NCBI GenBank assembly: GCA_902495245.1
Contig: CABUWI010000001.1
Location: 372,001-436,000 of the forward strand
Reading direction: 5' to 3'
DNA: 64,000 nucleotides
DNA from: an uncultured Porphyromonadaceae bacterium
Lineage (GTDB): Bacteria > Bacteroidota > Bacteroidia > Bacteroidales > Muribaculaceae
How positions within the stretch are numbered: the first letter of the stretch is position 1; every line of letters starts with the position of its first letter. Of the stretch, positions 26,565 to 36,271 are shown piece after piece. Made by a program: the position numbers and the translations under genes. Under the pieces are notes generated by a model. It made no database searches. It was not told where the DNA came from and saw only the letters and a list, made by a program, of their open reading frames with translations.

Positions 26565-27460
26565 TTATCAAACACTTTTTTGGGGGCCTGACCGCATTGG
26601 CCATGCTCAGTTCCTGCACGGCCAAAGCCGACGAAACAGCCAAACAGCAACAATCAACCTCTCAAGAAACAACCGACTCAACCATGACAGCGACAAACAC
26701 CGCAACCCCCGTGGCCGACGACGCCAAAGTGCTCATCAAGACCTCGATGGGCGACATCGAAATTCTGCTTTACGGCGATACGCCCAAACATCAGGCAAAC
26801 TTCTTGAGACTCGTGAAGGAAGGATTCTATAACGGCACTCTTTTCCACCGCGTTATCAACGAATTCATGGTTCAGGCCGGCGACCCCGACAGCAAGGGCG
26901 CACCCGCAGGTAAAGCCCTCGGCCAGGGCGGACCGGGCTATCAGATTGATGCCGAATTCGTCTATCCGAAACATTTCCACAAGGCAGGCGCCCTTGCCGC
27001 CGCCCGCACCGCCGACCAGGTGAACCCCGAGCGCAAGAGCTCAGGCTCGCAGTTCTATATCGTTACGGGCAAGAAATATACTGACGCCGAATTGAATCAG
27101 ATGGAGGCTCAGATGAAGCAGGGAGCCGTGCAGAGCGAATTTTACCGCATTGCCGGTCAGCATCAGGCAGAAATCACCAAGATGCAACAGGAAGGCGACC
27201 GCGCCGGCCTGATGAAACTTCAGGAAGAAATCATTGCGCAGGCTGAGAAGGCCGCAGCCAACGCCCCGGGTCTCACCGCCGAACAGCGCGAGGCCTACTC
27301 CACCGTGGGCGGCACGCCGTTCCTCGACAATCAATACACCGTTTTCGGCGAAGTAATCAAAGGCATGGACGTTGTCAACAAAATCGAAAAGACAGCTACC
27401 GGCGCCAACGACCGCCCGAAAGATGACGTGAAAATCCTTTCGATGGAAATCGAAAAATAA
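26561..27460 (+). CDS. Cyclophilin-type peptidyl-prolyl isomerase lipoprotein
   Basis: A 299-residue lipoprotein with lipobox LSSC (Cys19), a Thr/Gln-rich linker and a cyclophilin domain from about residue 55. Typical motifs are GDIEILLYGDTPKHQANFL, FHRVINEFMVQAGDP, GSQFYIVTG and the end TVFGEVIKGMDVVNKI. A roughly 75-residue helical insertion (about 175-250, rich in Gln and Ala) interrupts the domain, as in other Bacteroidota cyclophilins. It probably folds envelope proteins, in parallel with the FKBP at 9321. Confidence 0.92.
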   Translation: MIIKHFFGGLTALAMLSSCTAKADETAKQQQSTSQETTDSTMTATNTATPVADDAKVLIKTSMGDIEILLYGDTPKHQANFLRLVKEGFYNGTLFHRVINEFMVQAGDPDSKGAPAGKALGQGGPGYQIDAEFVYPKHFHKAGALAAARTADQVNPERKSSGSQFYIVTGKKYTDAELNQMEAQMKQGAVQSEFYRIAGQHQAEITKMQQEGDRAGLMKLQEEIIAQAEKAAANAPGLTAEQREAYSTVGGTPFLDNQYTVFGEVIKGMDVVNKIEKTATGANDRPKDDVKILSMEIEK

Positions 27461-27487
27461 TCTGTTACGACAAAAGACAACAGGCAA

Positions 27488-27521
27488 CAGGCGCCGACGG
27501 CTCAAAAACTGCCGGCGCCTG
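27488..27521 (+). terminator. Terminator-like hairpin after the cyclophilin gene
   Basis: Arms CAGGCGCCG at 27488-27496 and CGGCGCCTG at 27513-27521 pair perfectly. Outer bases (GACAA/TTGTC) can extend the stem. The downstream sequence is A-rich rather than T-rich, so termination strength is uncertain. Confidence 0.6.
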
Positions 27522-27570
27522 ATTGTCTCAAAAACCAGATAAATCATCACAATTAAGGCCAAATCTTATC

Positions 27571-30500
27571 ATGAAAAAGAATATAATCTCCATCGTTTCG
27601 GCAACCTTCATACAATTTTCCGCCCTCGTGTCGGCTGCTGAAATTCCACAATTCGGAGGCAATGAGACAACAGACAGCTGGTACTACATCGTGTTCAACA
27701 ACAATTCTGTTGTCAGCGACACAGGAGCGTCCAGAGAACTACGCAACCGCAACGCCGAAGAAGACAATGGCGGACAACTTTGGCGTCTGATCGGACAACA
27801 GGAATCGTGCGTGCTTGAATCGCAACTCGGCAACAAAATGCTCTATAACCCCTCCGACAAACGTTTTTACGGCTCTCCGACAGAATCTACGACGATGAAA
27901 CTGGTTGAAAGCAGCGCGGGCAAATGGGAATTGCAACTGAAAGACGAATCAGCCGCTCCGGCAGCAGGGTCGATAGCGCTGGTCATGAACGGAGGTTCGG
28001 GCACCGATAAATATCTCGACCTCTGGAAACACGACTTCGCCGCATGCGGCCTTGAGTTCAAGACACCCGGCGAAATGACTTTCGACTTTCAGCCGGCGCC
28101 CGACTCTCCGGCTGAAGTTGCCGTAGACAAGACGGGCAAAGCGCCCCAGGAGAAACTGTCGCTATGGTATAGAAGCCCGGCAACAAACTGGGTTACCGAA
28201 GCGTTGCCGATCGGCAACGGCGACATGGGTGCCATGATTTTCGGCGGCATCGCCCAAGACCGCATTCAGTTCAACCACAAAACGCTGTGGAAAGGCAGCA
28301 AAGGCGCCAATGACCTGGGGTCATATCTGTCGTTCGGTGATATTTATATCACTAATCTCGACGCAGCTCCGGCCAAAGGTTATGTGCGCAGTCTCGACCT
28401 GACCGATGGCATCGTAAGCGTGGACTATGAATCGCGCTCGACCGGCTATCACAGAGAGTATCTTGCCTCAAATCCCGACGGTGTCATTGCCGTGCGCTAT
28501 GTCGCCGACGGACCTGACGGCCTTGACATCGACATCAAATTCATCAACGCGCAAGGCACTCGCGCGACATATACACCGCAAAGCGCCATATTCAGCGGCA
28601 CGCTCGGCAACGGCATGAACTATCGCGCCGAACTGCGTGTGAAGCAAGAAGGCGGCACCACAAGCGCCTCGAAATCGTCAATCGTGATTGAAGGCGCCCG
28701 CGAGTTCACTCTGTATCTTGCATGCGCGACAGACTTCGACCCGTCCTGTCAGAATCATCTCACGGGCGACACCAAAGCCGTGGCAGACGCCCTGACGTGC
28801 GCCCTCGACAATGCGGAGGCGCTCGGTTTCGACGAAATTCGCAGCCGCCACACATCCGACTATGCATCACTGTTTGACCGCGTGAATTTCACGCTCTCAA
28901 ACCATACGTATAATTCACCGACCGACATTTTGCTGCGGCAGACGTCGGCAGGCGCCAAAGCAATGGTCGATATGCTCGTGTTTCAATACGGCCGATATCT
29001 GACCATAGCGTCATCGCGCGGCATAGCCGTTCCGTCAAACCTTCAGGGCATATGGAACAAAGACGGCAACGCGACTTCAAACGCCGTCTGGGCCTCAGAC
29101 ATACACTCGAACATCAACGTGCAGATGAACTACTGGCCCGCCGAGCCGACCAACCTGAGCGAATGCCACATGCCGTTTTTGAAATTCATTGAAAACGAGG
29201 CCACCAGGCAAAACGGCACATGGCAAGCCAATGCCAAGGCTCTCGGAGTAGACAAAGGCTGGGTGGTCAACACGGCCGGCAACATATTCGGAGGTTCGAG
29301 CAGCTACAAGGCCGGGAAATATTCCGTGGCCAACGCCTGGTATTGCCAACATCTTTGGCAACATTATGCATACACCAACGACTACGCCTATCTGCGCGAC
29401 ATGGCCTTCCCGCTGATGAAGTCGACGTGCGAATTCTGGTTCGAGCGTCTTGTCGAGGCTCAAAACGGCGACGGCACTCTTGAATGCCCCTATGAGTATT
29501 CGCCTGAACAGGGGCGCGTGCAAAACGCCACTGCCCACTCACAACAACTCGTTACCGAGTTGTTTGAAAACACCCTCAGGGCAATCGATGTTCTCGGCAA
29601 AGACGCCGACTGCGACGCCGATTTCCGTACTACCCTCTCAGAAAAACTATCCGCACTCGACAAGGGGCTGCGCATCGGGCCGGACGGCATGCTCAGAGAG
29701 TGGAAATATCAGGAAAACACGCCCAACCAGCCGGCAGACCGCAACCATTTTCTTGACGACGAGGCAAACGTGTGGCAGTGCCATCGCCACACGTCGCATC
29801 TCATGGCTCTTTATCCCGGCTTCAACATCGACCCGGGCATTGACTCGGATATTTTCGCGGCGGCCGTAAAATCGCTCGACGACCGCGGAGACATCAGCAC
29901 GGGCTGGGCGCGGGCCTGGAGAATATCGCTGTGGGCGCGCGCACGCGACGCCGAGCGCGCATACACCACCCTGCGCGGATTCGCACACTTCACCAATGCG
30001 CTGTCATATGACTGGCACGGCGGACTATACGCCAACATGCTTGATGCTCACGCAACTTCCGTATTCCAGATTGAAGGTAATTTCGGAGCGACGGCCGGCA
30101 TAGCCGAAATGTTGCTGCAGAGCCGTCCCGACTCGCTGGTGCTCCTGCCGGCATTGCCCGAGGGCTGGGCCGACGGCCACATTCGCGGTCTAAAGGCCAT
30201 CGGAAACTTCGAAGTAGACCTTGAGTGGACCGGTGGAAAACTCGCCATGCTGGTTCTTCACTCGGGTTCGGGCGGAACGGCCACCCTGGCCTATCCCGGC
30301 ATCGGTTCAGCCAAGGTAAACGGAGTTGAAATCAACGGGACTCAAGATGACAACCGCCTGACCGTCAACACCGAACCGGGCACAACATACACCATCGATT
30401 TGTCCGGTCTCTCAACAATCACATCGCCTGTCAGAGACGAGGACGACATAAAAATCGAAGGCCGGCGCATTGTCAGCGCCTCAGCAATAGACGTTTTCGA

Positions 30501-30597
30501 CACCATTGGCAGACGCCACGACCCCTCGGCCGAACTGCCGGCGGGAATCTATCTGGTGCGTACAGGCGCCGGCACGACAAGAGCCGTAGCCATCTGA
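27571..30597 (+). CDS. GH95 family alpha-L-fucosidase-like enzyme with sorting-like C-terminus
   Basis: A secreted 1008-residue protein (signal about 1-23). Residues of about 35-165 form an accessory domain, followed from about 190 by GH95 (LWYRSPATNWVTEALPIGNG, then an alpha/alpha-barrel). The catalytic Asn pair is present in HSNINVQMNYW (Asn514, Asn516) and the acid in EYSPEQG (Glu646). The usually invariant Asp in FQIDGN is Glu835 here (FQIEGNFG). The C-terminus (DVFDTIGRR ... ELPAGIYLVR) looks like a type IX secretion sorting domain. It would release alpha-1,2-fucose or galactose from glycans. The ATG at 27571 is chosen over one at 27523, which lacks a signal peptide. Confidence 0.88.
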   Translation: MKKNIISIVSATFIQFSALVSAAEIPQFGGNETTDSWYYIVFNNNSVVSDTGASRELRNRNAEEDNGGQLWRLIGQQESCVLESQLGNKMLYNPSDKRFYGSPTESTTMKLVESSAGKWELQLKDESAAPAAGSIALVMNGGSGTDKYLDLWKHDFAACGLEFKTPGEMTFDFQPAPDSPAEVAVDKTGKAPQEKLSLWYRSPATNWVTEALPIGNGDMGAMIFGGIAQDRIQFNHKTLWKGSKGANDLGSYLSFGDIYITNLDAAPAKGYVRSLDLTDGIVSVDYESRSTGYHREYLASNPDGVIAVRYVADGPDGLDIDIKFINAQGTRATYTPQSAIFSGTLGNGMNYRAELRVKQEGGTTSASKSSIVIEGAREFTLYLACATDFDPSCQNHLTGDTKAVADALTCALDNAEALGFDEIRSRHTSDYASLFDRVNFTLSNHTYNSPTDILLRQTSAGAKAMVDMLVFQYGRYLTIASSRGIAVPSNLQGIWNKDGNATSNAVWASDIHSNINVQMNYWPAEPTNLSECHMPFLKFIENEATRQNGTWQANAKALGVDKGWVVNTAGNIFGGSSSYKAGKYSVANAWYCQHLWQHYAYTNDYAYLRDMAFPLMKSTCEFWFERLVEAQNGDGTLECPYEYSPEQGRVQNATAHSQQLVTELFENTLRAIDVLGKDADCDADFRTTLSEKLSALDKGLRIGPDGMLREWKYQENTPNQPADRNHFLDDEANVWQCHRHTSHLMALYPGFNIDPGIDSDIFAAAVKSLDDRGDISTGWARAWRISLWARARDAERAYTTLRGFAHFTNALSYDWHGGLYANMLDAHATSVFQIEGNFGATAGIAEMLLQSRPDSLVLLPALPEGWADGHIRGLKAIGNFEVDLEWTGGKLAMLVLHSGSGGTATLAYPGIGSAKVNGVEINGTQDDNRLTVNTEPGTTYTIDLSGLSTITSPVRDEDDIKIEGRRIVSASAIDVFDTIGRRHDPSAELPAGIYLVRTGAGTTRAVAI

Positions 30598-30629
30598 CCT
30601 TATACATCGTAAAATTCACAAAAATTTCG

Positions 30630-30637
30630 TAACTTTG
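30630..30637 (+). promoter_or_regulatory. -7 element upstream of ffh
   Basis: TAACTTTG followed by C lies 24 nt before the ffh ATG, in the 64-nt gap after the GH95 gene. It supports independent transcription of ffh. Confidence 0.55.
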
Positions 30638-30661
30638 CACAAAATAACGCATTGACATATT

Positions 30662-32017
30662 ATGTTTGAAAAACTTAGCGAACGACTTGAACGTAGCTTC
30701 AAGATACTGAAAGGCGAAGGCAAGATTACGGAAATCAACATTGCCGAAGCCATGCGCGACGTGCGCCGCGCGCTGACCGACGCCGACGTCAACTTCAAGG
30801 TAGCCAAGCAGTTCACCGACACCGTAAAGGCCAAGGCCATGGGTCAGGACGTGCTGACGGCCGTCAAGCCGAAAGAGCAGATAATCAAGATTGTGCACGA
30901 CGAGCTGGCCCTGCTCATGGGCGGTTCGGCATCGAAATTCAACGTAACCGGCTCGCCCGCAATCGTGCTGATGAGCGGCCTGCAAGGCTCGGGTAAGACA
31001 ACATTCTCGGGCAAACTGGCAAAAAAATATAAGAGTGAGCAGGCCAAGAGGCCGCTTCTCGTTGCCTGCGACGTCTACCGTCCCGCGGCCATCGAGCAGC
31101 TGAAAGTTGTCGGCGAGCAAATCGGCGTTGAGGTCTACACCGAAGAGGGTAACCGCAATCCGGTCGAGATAGCGCTGAACGCGATTGCTTATGCCAAGGC
31201 CAACCACCACGATTTCGTCATAGTCGACACGGCCGGCCGTCTCGCCGTCGACGAAGCTATGATGCAGGAGGTCGAGAACCTGAAAAAGGCACTGAATCCG
31301 CAAGAAATTCTTTTCGTTGTCGATTCGATGACGGGTCAGGACGCCGTCAACACCGCCAAGACATTCAACGAGCGTCTTGACTTTACCGGCGTCGTGCTGA
31401 CCAAACTTGACGGCGATGCGCGCGGCGGCGCCGCCCTGTCAATCCGCACGGTCGTGGACAAGCCAATCAAGTTCATCGGCTCAGGCGAGAAGATGGACGC
31501 CATCGACGTGTTCCACCCCGAGCGCATGGCCGACCGCATTCTCGGCATGGGCGACATCGTTTCGCTCGTCGAGAAGGCCCAGCAGGACTTCGACGAGAAG
31601 AAAGCGCTCGAGATGGAGCGCAAGATTCGCCAGAACAAGTTTGACTTCAACGACTTCCTCGACCAGATCAAGCGCATCGAAAAGATGGGCTCGCTCAAAG
31701 ACGTGGCGTCGATGATTCCCGGCCTGGGCAAGGCGATAAAGGACGTCGAGTTCAAAGACGACCCGTTCAAGCCCATAAAGGCCATCATAAGCTCGATGAC
31801 CGACTACGAGCGACGCAATCCCGACATCATCAAGGGTTCGCGCCGCCAGCGCATTGCCCGCGGCTCGGGCACGGAGCTGGCCGAGGTGAACAAGCTGCTC
31901 AAGCAGTTTGAAGACATGCGCAAGGTGATGAAATCGGCCGCGACAATGAAGAACCCTATGGCCATGATGAAGGCCGCGCGCCAGATGCAGCAGATGCAAC
32001 AGATGAGAAGACGATAA
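30662..32017 (+). CDS. ffh: Signal recognition particle protein
   Basis: SRP54 homologue that delivers nascent membrane proteins to FtsY. It has 451 residues: N domain (about 1-90), GTPase domain with GLQGSGKTTFSGKLAKKY, DTAGRLAVDE and LTKLDGDARGGAALS, and an M domain (about 300-451) with RIARGSGTELAEVNKLLKQF and a Met/Gln-rich tail (MQQMQQMRRR). The length is normal. folD follows after 18 nt, so the two are probably co-transcribed. Confidence 0.97.
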   Translation: MFEKLSERLERSFKILKGEGKITEINIAEAMRDVRRALTDADVNFKVAKQFTDTVKAKAMGQDVLTAVKPKEQIIKIVHDELALLMGGSASKFNVTGSPAIVLMSGLQGSGKTTFSGKLAKKYKSEQAKRPLLVACDVYRPAAIEQLKVVGEQIGVEVYTEEGNRNPVEIALNAIAYAKANHHDFVIVDTAGRLAVDEAMMQEVENLKKALNPQEILFVVDSMTGQDAVNTAKTFNERLDFTGVVLTKLDGDARGGAALSIRTVVDKPIKFIGSGEKMDAIDVFHPERMADRILGMGDIVSLVEKAQQDFDEKKALEMERKIRQNKFDFNDFLDQIKRIEKMGSLKDVASMIPGLGKAIKDVEFKDDPFKPIKAIISSMTDYERRNPDIIKGSRRQRIARGSGTELAEVNKLLKQFEDMRKVMKSAATMKNPMAMMKAARQMQQMQQMRRR

Positions 32018-32035
32018 AAAACGACAAAGACGACC

Positions 32036-32914
32036 ATGGAGATTATCGACGGAAAAGCCACGGCGGCCGCCATCAAGAAAGAAATTGCCGCTGAAGTTGA
32101 AGCCCGCGTTGCCCGCGGAGAAAAGAGGCCGCATCTGGCGGCAGTGCTCGTCGGCCACGACGGCGGTTCGGAAACCTATGTGGCCCACAAGGTCAAGGCC
32201 TGCGAGGAGTGCGGATTCGAGTCGACGCTGATTCGCCGCGAAGATGACATCACGCAGCAAGAGTTGCTTGACATCGTCGCGCAGCTCAACGCCGACCCCG
32301 ACATCGACGGATACATCGTGCAGCTGCCGCTGCCGCGCCATATCGACGAGCAGGCAATTATCATGGCCGTAGACCCCGACAAGGACGTCGACGGGTTCCA
32401 CCCCGTCAACGTGGGCCGCATGTCGCTCGGGCTTCCCTGCTTTCTGAGCGCCACTCCGGCGGGCATCGTCGAACTGCTGCGCCGCTACAACATTCCGACC
32501 CGAGGCAAGCATTGCGTGGTGCTTGGCCGAAGCAACATCGTGGGTAAGCCGGTGGCTGCGCTGATGATGCAGAAAGCCGACCCGGGCAACGCCACGGTAA
32601 CCGTGTGCCACTCGGCCACGCCCGACATCAAGGAGATATGCCGCACGGCCGACATAATCATCGCCGCCCTCGGGCAACCCGGATTCGTAACGGCCGACAT
32701 GGTCAAACAGGGGGCCGTGATTATCGACGTCGGCACTACGCGCGTGCCTGATTCGACAAAAAAGAGCGGGTTCCGCCTCTCGGGCGATGTTGACTTCGCC
32801 AACGTAGCGCCGCTCTGTTCGGCCATAACGCCCGTTCCCGGCGGCGTCGGCCCGATGACCATCTGCTCGCTGATGCGCAACACGCTGCTTGCAGCCGAGC
32901 GCAAATCGCGTTAA
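32036..32914 (+). CDS. folD: Methylenetetrahydrofolate dehydrogenase/cyclohydrolase
   Basis: Bifunctional enzyme that interconverts 5,10-methylene-THF and 10-formyl-THF. It has 292 residues with YVAHKVKACEECGFES (the catalytic Lys lies in this YxxxK motif), PLPRHIDEQAIIMAVDPDKD, VDGFHPVNVGRM and the NADP-binding VVLGRSNIVGKPVA, ending GGVGPMTICSLMRNTL. It sits between ffh and a capA-like gene, with folC at the other end of the window. Confidence 0.97.
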   Translation: MEIIDGKATAAAIKKEIAAEVEARVARGEKRPHLAAVLVGHDGGSETYVAHKVKACEECGFESTLIRREDDITQQELLDIVAQLNADPDIDGYIVQLPLPRHIDEQAIIMAVDPDKDVDGFHPVNVGRMSLGLPCFLSATPAGIVELLRRYNIPTRGKHCVVLGRSNIVGKPVAALMMQKADPGNATVTVCHSATPDIKEICRTADIIIAALGQPGFVTADMVKQGAVIIDVGTTRVPDSTKKSGFRLSGDVDFANVAPLCSAITPVPGGVGPMTICSLMRNTLLAAERKSR

Positions 32915-32933
32915 GCCAAAACGCCCTCTTCAG

Positions 32934-34004
32934 ATGTTTCTTGCCAATCTGCTCACATTTGTCTTGCCGCTGCTGCCTGAAGTCAGCGAACCGCGCCCTA
33001 CGGCCGATTTGCTCTTTGCCGGCGACGCCATGATGCATGAGGCGCAGATTTCGGCCGCAAAAACGGGAGGCACATATGATTTCGACGGCTATTTCGATGC
33101 CGTAAAGCCATATGTCGAGTCGGCAGACTTTGCAGTGGTTAATTTCGAGGCGAGCCTCGGCGGACGGCCGCATCGCGGTTATCCGTGTTTTTCAGCTCCC
33201 GACGAGTATGCGACGGCGCTTTCCGACGCAGGCTTCGACTTTTTTCTGCTGGCAAACAACCACATTCTCGACCGCAACGACCGCGGCCTTCACCGCACCA
33301 TTGCCACACTCGACTCGCTCGGCATTCCGCACACCGGCATTTTCCATAACAAAGAAGACCGCACCAGCCGCGTGCCGGCCATGGTCAACGTCAAGGGCTT
33401 CAGCCTGGCCATTCTGAACTATACATACGGCACCAACGGTTTCACCCCCCGCGGCGACGCCATCGTGGACTATATCGACACTCAGGTAATCGAGTCTGAC
33501 ATCAAGGCGGCACGCAAGGCGGGAGCGGAACTCGTTGCAGTGTGCATTCACTGGGGCGACGAATACAAACTGTTGCCCAACGCCGCGCAGAAGTCGCTGG
33601 CCGACAAGCTGACAGCCATGGGCGCCGACATGATTATCGGTGGCCACCCCCATGTGGTGCAGCCCATGGAGATGCGCAGCCGTGCCGACGGCTCGAAGAC
33701 ACTGCTGGTCTACTCGCTCGGCAATTTCATTTCAAACATGAAAACGGACAATACGCGCGGCGGAGCCATGGTGCGCGTGCACCTCGAACGCGACTCGGCG
33801 GGCAATGCGCGCGTGGGCTCGGCTGCCTACTCGCTGGTGTTCACCGAAGCGCCGTCGGCCGCTGCCGGGCGCAACTTCAGGCTGCGACCGGCCCACGCCG
33901 TCGAGTCGGCCAAGGCGAAAGTGTTCCGCAACAACGCCGAACGCATTTTTTCGGCTCATAACGCCGGCGTCGAAGCCGACACACTATTTCTGAAATTGAA
34001 ATAA
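32934..34004 (+). CDS. CapA-family (poly-gamma-glutamate synthesis-like) metallophosphatase-fold protein
   Basis: A 356-residue protein with an N-terminal hydrophobic signal (MFLANLLTFVLPLLP) and the CapA/PGA_cap motifs DLLFAGDAMMHEAQ, NNHILDRNDRGLHRTIATLD, CIHWGDEYKL, IIGGHPHVVQPMEM and YSLGNFISN. The fold is metallophosphoesterase-like with conserved His/Asp/Asn. Homologues function in capsule or cell-surface polymer metabolism, but the substrate here is unknown. The start at 32934 follows folD. The longer frame starting at 32889 would overlap folD and adds no recognisable sequence. Confidence 0.85.
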   Translation: MFLANLLTFVLPLLPEVSEPRPTADLLFAGDAMMHEAQISAAKTGGTYDFDGYFDAVKPYVESADFAVVNFEASLGGRPHRGYPCFSAPDEYATALSDAGFDFFLLANNHILDRNDRGLHRTIATLDSLGIPHTGIFHNKEDRTSRVPAMVNVKGFSLAILNYTYGTNGFTPRGDAIVDYIDTQVIESDIKAARKAGAELVAVCIHWGDEYKLLPNAAQKSLADKLTAMGADMIIGGHPHVVQPMEMRSRADGSKTLLVYSLGNFISNMKTDNTRGGAMVRVHLERDSAGNARVGSAAYSLVFTEAPSAAAGRNFRLRPAHAVESAKAKVFRNNAERIFSAHNAGVEADTLFLKLK

Positions 34005-34017
34005 GTTCAAAAAACAC

Positions 34018-34797
34018 ATGTTCAAAATCGTTTCTAAAGAACAATTTTCGGCCAACGTGGTCAAGCTCGAAGTCGAGGCGCCCCGCATCGCCGCTTCGCG
34101 CCGCCCGGGCCATTTCGTCATTGTGATTGACAGCGCCGGCGGCGAACGCATTCCGCTGACCATCGCCGACGCCGACACCGCGCGCGGCACCATTACGCTC
34201 GTCGTGCAGGCCATTGGCGACTCGACGCGGCGCATCTGCGCCATGGAGCCCGGAATGGAGCTTCACGACGTCGTCGGCCCCCTGGGCCGCGCAACCAACA
34301 TTCGGCAGGGCGGCACCGTGGTGTGCTGCGGCGGAGGTGTGGGCGTGGCGCCGCTGCTGCCCATAATCAAAGCCATGAAGCAGGCCGGCTGCAGGGTCAT
34401 ATCCGTGCTGGCGGCGCGCACCAAAGAGCTCATAATTCTTGAAGAGCAGGTGCGCGAACACTCTGACGAGGTCATCATCATGACCGACGACGGCTCTTAT
34501 GGCCGTCAGGGACTGGTTACCGATGGCGTCGAGTCAGTAATCAACCGCGAAAAGGTCGACGAGGTCGTGGCCATCGGTCCGGCCGTCATGATGAAGTTCG
34601 TGGCGAAACTGACAAAGCAATACGGAGTGCCGACCGTGGCGTCGCTCAACACCATCATGGTTGACGGCACGGGCATGTGCGGCGCCTGCCGCGTAACCGT
34701 TGGCGGCAAGACGCGCTTTGTCTGCATCGACGGCCCTGAATTCGACGCCCACCAGGTGGATTTTGACGAAATGATAATGCGCCTTAAATCTTATTGA
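34018..34797 (+). CDS. nfnA: NfnA-like FAD/NAD(H)-binding subunit with 2Fe-2S cluster
   Basis: A 259-residue ferredoxin-reductase-type flavoprotein: FAD-binding barrel (RRPGHFVIV, IPLTIADAD), an NAD-binding Rossmann region (CCGGGVGVAPLLPII) and a C-terminal 2Fe-2S set in GMCGACRVTVGGKTRFVC. With the next gene it forms the electron-bifurcating NADH-dependent reduced ferredoxin:NADP oxidoreductase, or an equivalent glutamate-synthase-like pair. The neighbouring genes are 1 nt apart. The ferredoxin-reducing complex at 23.5-26.2 kb would supply its reduced ferredoxin. Confidence 0.88.
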   Translation: MFKIVSKEQFSANVVKLEVEAPRIAASRRPGHFVIVIDSAGGERIPLTIADADTARGTITLVVQAIGDSTRRICAMEPGMELHDVVGPLGRATNIRQGGTVVCCGGGVGVAPLLPIIKAMKQAGCRVISVLAARTKELIILEEQVREHSDEVIIMTDDGSYGRQGLVTDGVESVINREKVDEVVAIGPAVMMKFVAKLTKQYGVPTVASLNTIMVDGTGMCGACRVTVGGKTRFVCIDGPEFDAHQVDFDEMIMRLKSY

Positions 34798-34798
34798 A

Positions 34799-36271
34799 AT
34801 GACTCAGAACGAAACCATATCGCCGCGCACGGCGCCCTGGCGCGAAGAACTGCGCAAAAGCCGCACGGCAAAAGAACGCACGGCGCTTGAACGTGTGAAA
34901 ATGACCGAACTCGACCCCGACTGCAGGGTGAAGACACTGACCGAGGAGGTTAACTGCGGCCTGAGCCGCGAGCAGGCCGTGGCTGAGGCCGGCCGCTGCC
35001 TCGACTGCCCCGACCCGCAGTGTGTTACAGGCTGCCCGGTCGGCATCAACATTCCCGGCTTCATCAAGAACATCGAACGCGGAAACATTGACGAGGCGCT
35101 GGCCGTTTTGCGCGAAACGTCGGCACTGCCGGCCGTGTGCGGCCGCGTGTGCCCCCAGGAAAAGCAGTGTGAAAGCAAGTGCATATACAACAAAATGAAA
35201 AAGCCGGCCGTGGCCATCGGCTATCTCGAGCGCTTTGCGGCCGACAACGGCAACGCTGCGGCCGACACCCGGCGCCCGACACCGAACGGCATCAAGGTGG
35301 CAGTGGTGGGCTCCGGACCCGCGGGGCTGTCATTCGCCGGCGACATGGTCAAACACGGCTATGAAGTTACCGTGTTCGAGGCTCTGCATGAAATAGGCGG
35401 CGTCTTGAAATACGGCATTCCCGAGTTCAGACTGCCCAATGCGGTCGTCGAGCGTGAAATCGAGAGTCTGCGCGAGCTTGGCGTCGATTTCCAGAAAAAC
35501 ACTATCATAGGCAAGACGCTGAGCTACGACGACCTCCACGCCATGGGCTTCAAAGGCATTTTCGTGGCGTCCGGCGCCGGACTGCCGCGCTTCATGGGCA
35601 TTCCGGGCGAGAATCTGATCAACGTGCTGTCGAGCAACGAATATCTGACGCGCGTCAACCTGATGCACGCAGGCACCGAAGGATATGCCACGCCCGTCTT
35701 CCGCGGCAAGAAGGTTGCCATTATCGGCGGCGGCAACACGGCCATGGACTCCTGTCGCACGGCGCGGCGCATGGGCGCCGAGCGGGCCATCGTGGTCTAT
35801 CGGCGCAGCGAGGCCGAGATGCCCGCCCGCATCGAGGAGGTGAAACATGCCAAAGAAGAGGGAGTGGAATTCATGACGCTCCACAATCCCGTGGAATACC
35901 TTGGCGACGAGCGCGGCCGCGTGCGCGCAATGAAACTGCAGCGCATGGAACTGGGCGAGCCCGACGCTTCGGGACGCCGCTCGCCCGTGCCCGTCGAGGG
36001 TGCAATCGAGGAGATTGAGATCGACATGGTCATAGTGTCGGTCGGCGTGTCTCCCAACCCGCTGATTCCAAACTCTGTCAACGGGCTCGACGTTACGCCG
36101 CGCGGCACCATAGCCACCGACGCCGAGACGCTGCGGTCATCGCTGGCCGACCTCTATGCCGGCGGCGACATCGTGCGCGGCGGCGCGACAGTGATTCTCG
36201 CCATGGGCGACGGCCGCAAGGCTGCCGCTGCCATGCACGAACAGCTAACAAACCCCACCCCGGCAGAATGA
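34799..36271 (+). CDS. nfnB: NfnB-like NADPH oxidoreductase (glutamate synthase small-chain-like)
   Basis: A 490-residue GltD-like protein. The N-terminal ferredoxin-type region has CLDCPDPQCVTGCPVGINIP and CGRVCPQEKQCESKCIY for two [4Fe-4S] clusters. It is followed by an FAD-binding motif (VAVVGSGPAGLSFAGDM), an NADPH-binding motif (VAIIGGGNTAMDSCRTARRM) and the final flavin segment (LYAGGDIVRGGATVILAMGDG). It is annotated as glutamate synthase in many genomes, but immediate pairing with nfnA and absence of a GltB large subunit favour NfnB. Confidence 0.88.
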   Translation: MTQNETISPRTAPWREELRKSRTAKERTALERVKMTELDPDCRVKTLTEEVNCGLSREQAVAEAGRCLDCPDPQCVTGCPVGINIPGFIKNIERGNIDEALAVLRETSALPAVCGRVCPQEKQCESKCIYNKMKKPAVAIGYLERFAADNGNAAADTRRPTPNGIKVAVVGSGPAGLSFAGDMVKHGYEVTVFEALHEIGGVLKYGIPEFRLPNAVVEREIESLRELGVDFQKNTIIGKTLSYDDLHAMGFKGIFVASGAGLPRFMGIPGENLINVLSSNEYLTRVNLMHAGTEGYATPVFRGKKVAIIGGGNTAMDSCRTARRMGAERAIVVYRRSEAEMPARIEEVKHAKEEGVEFMTLHNPVEYLGDERGRVRAMKLQRMELGEPDASGRRSPVPVEGAIEEIEIDMVIVSVGVSPNPLIPNSVNGLDVTPRGTIATDAETLRSSLADLYAGGDIVRGGATVILAMGDGRKAAAAMHEQLTNPTPAE

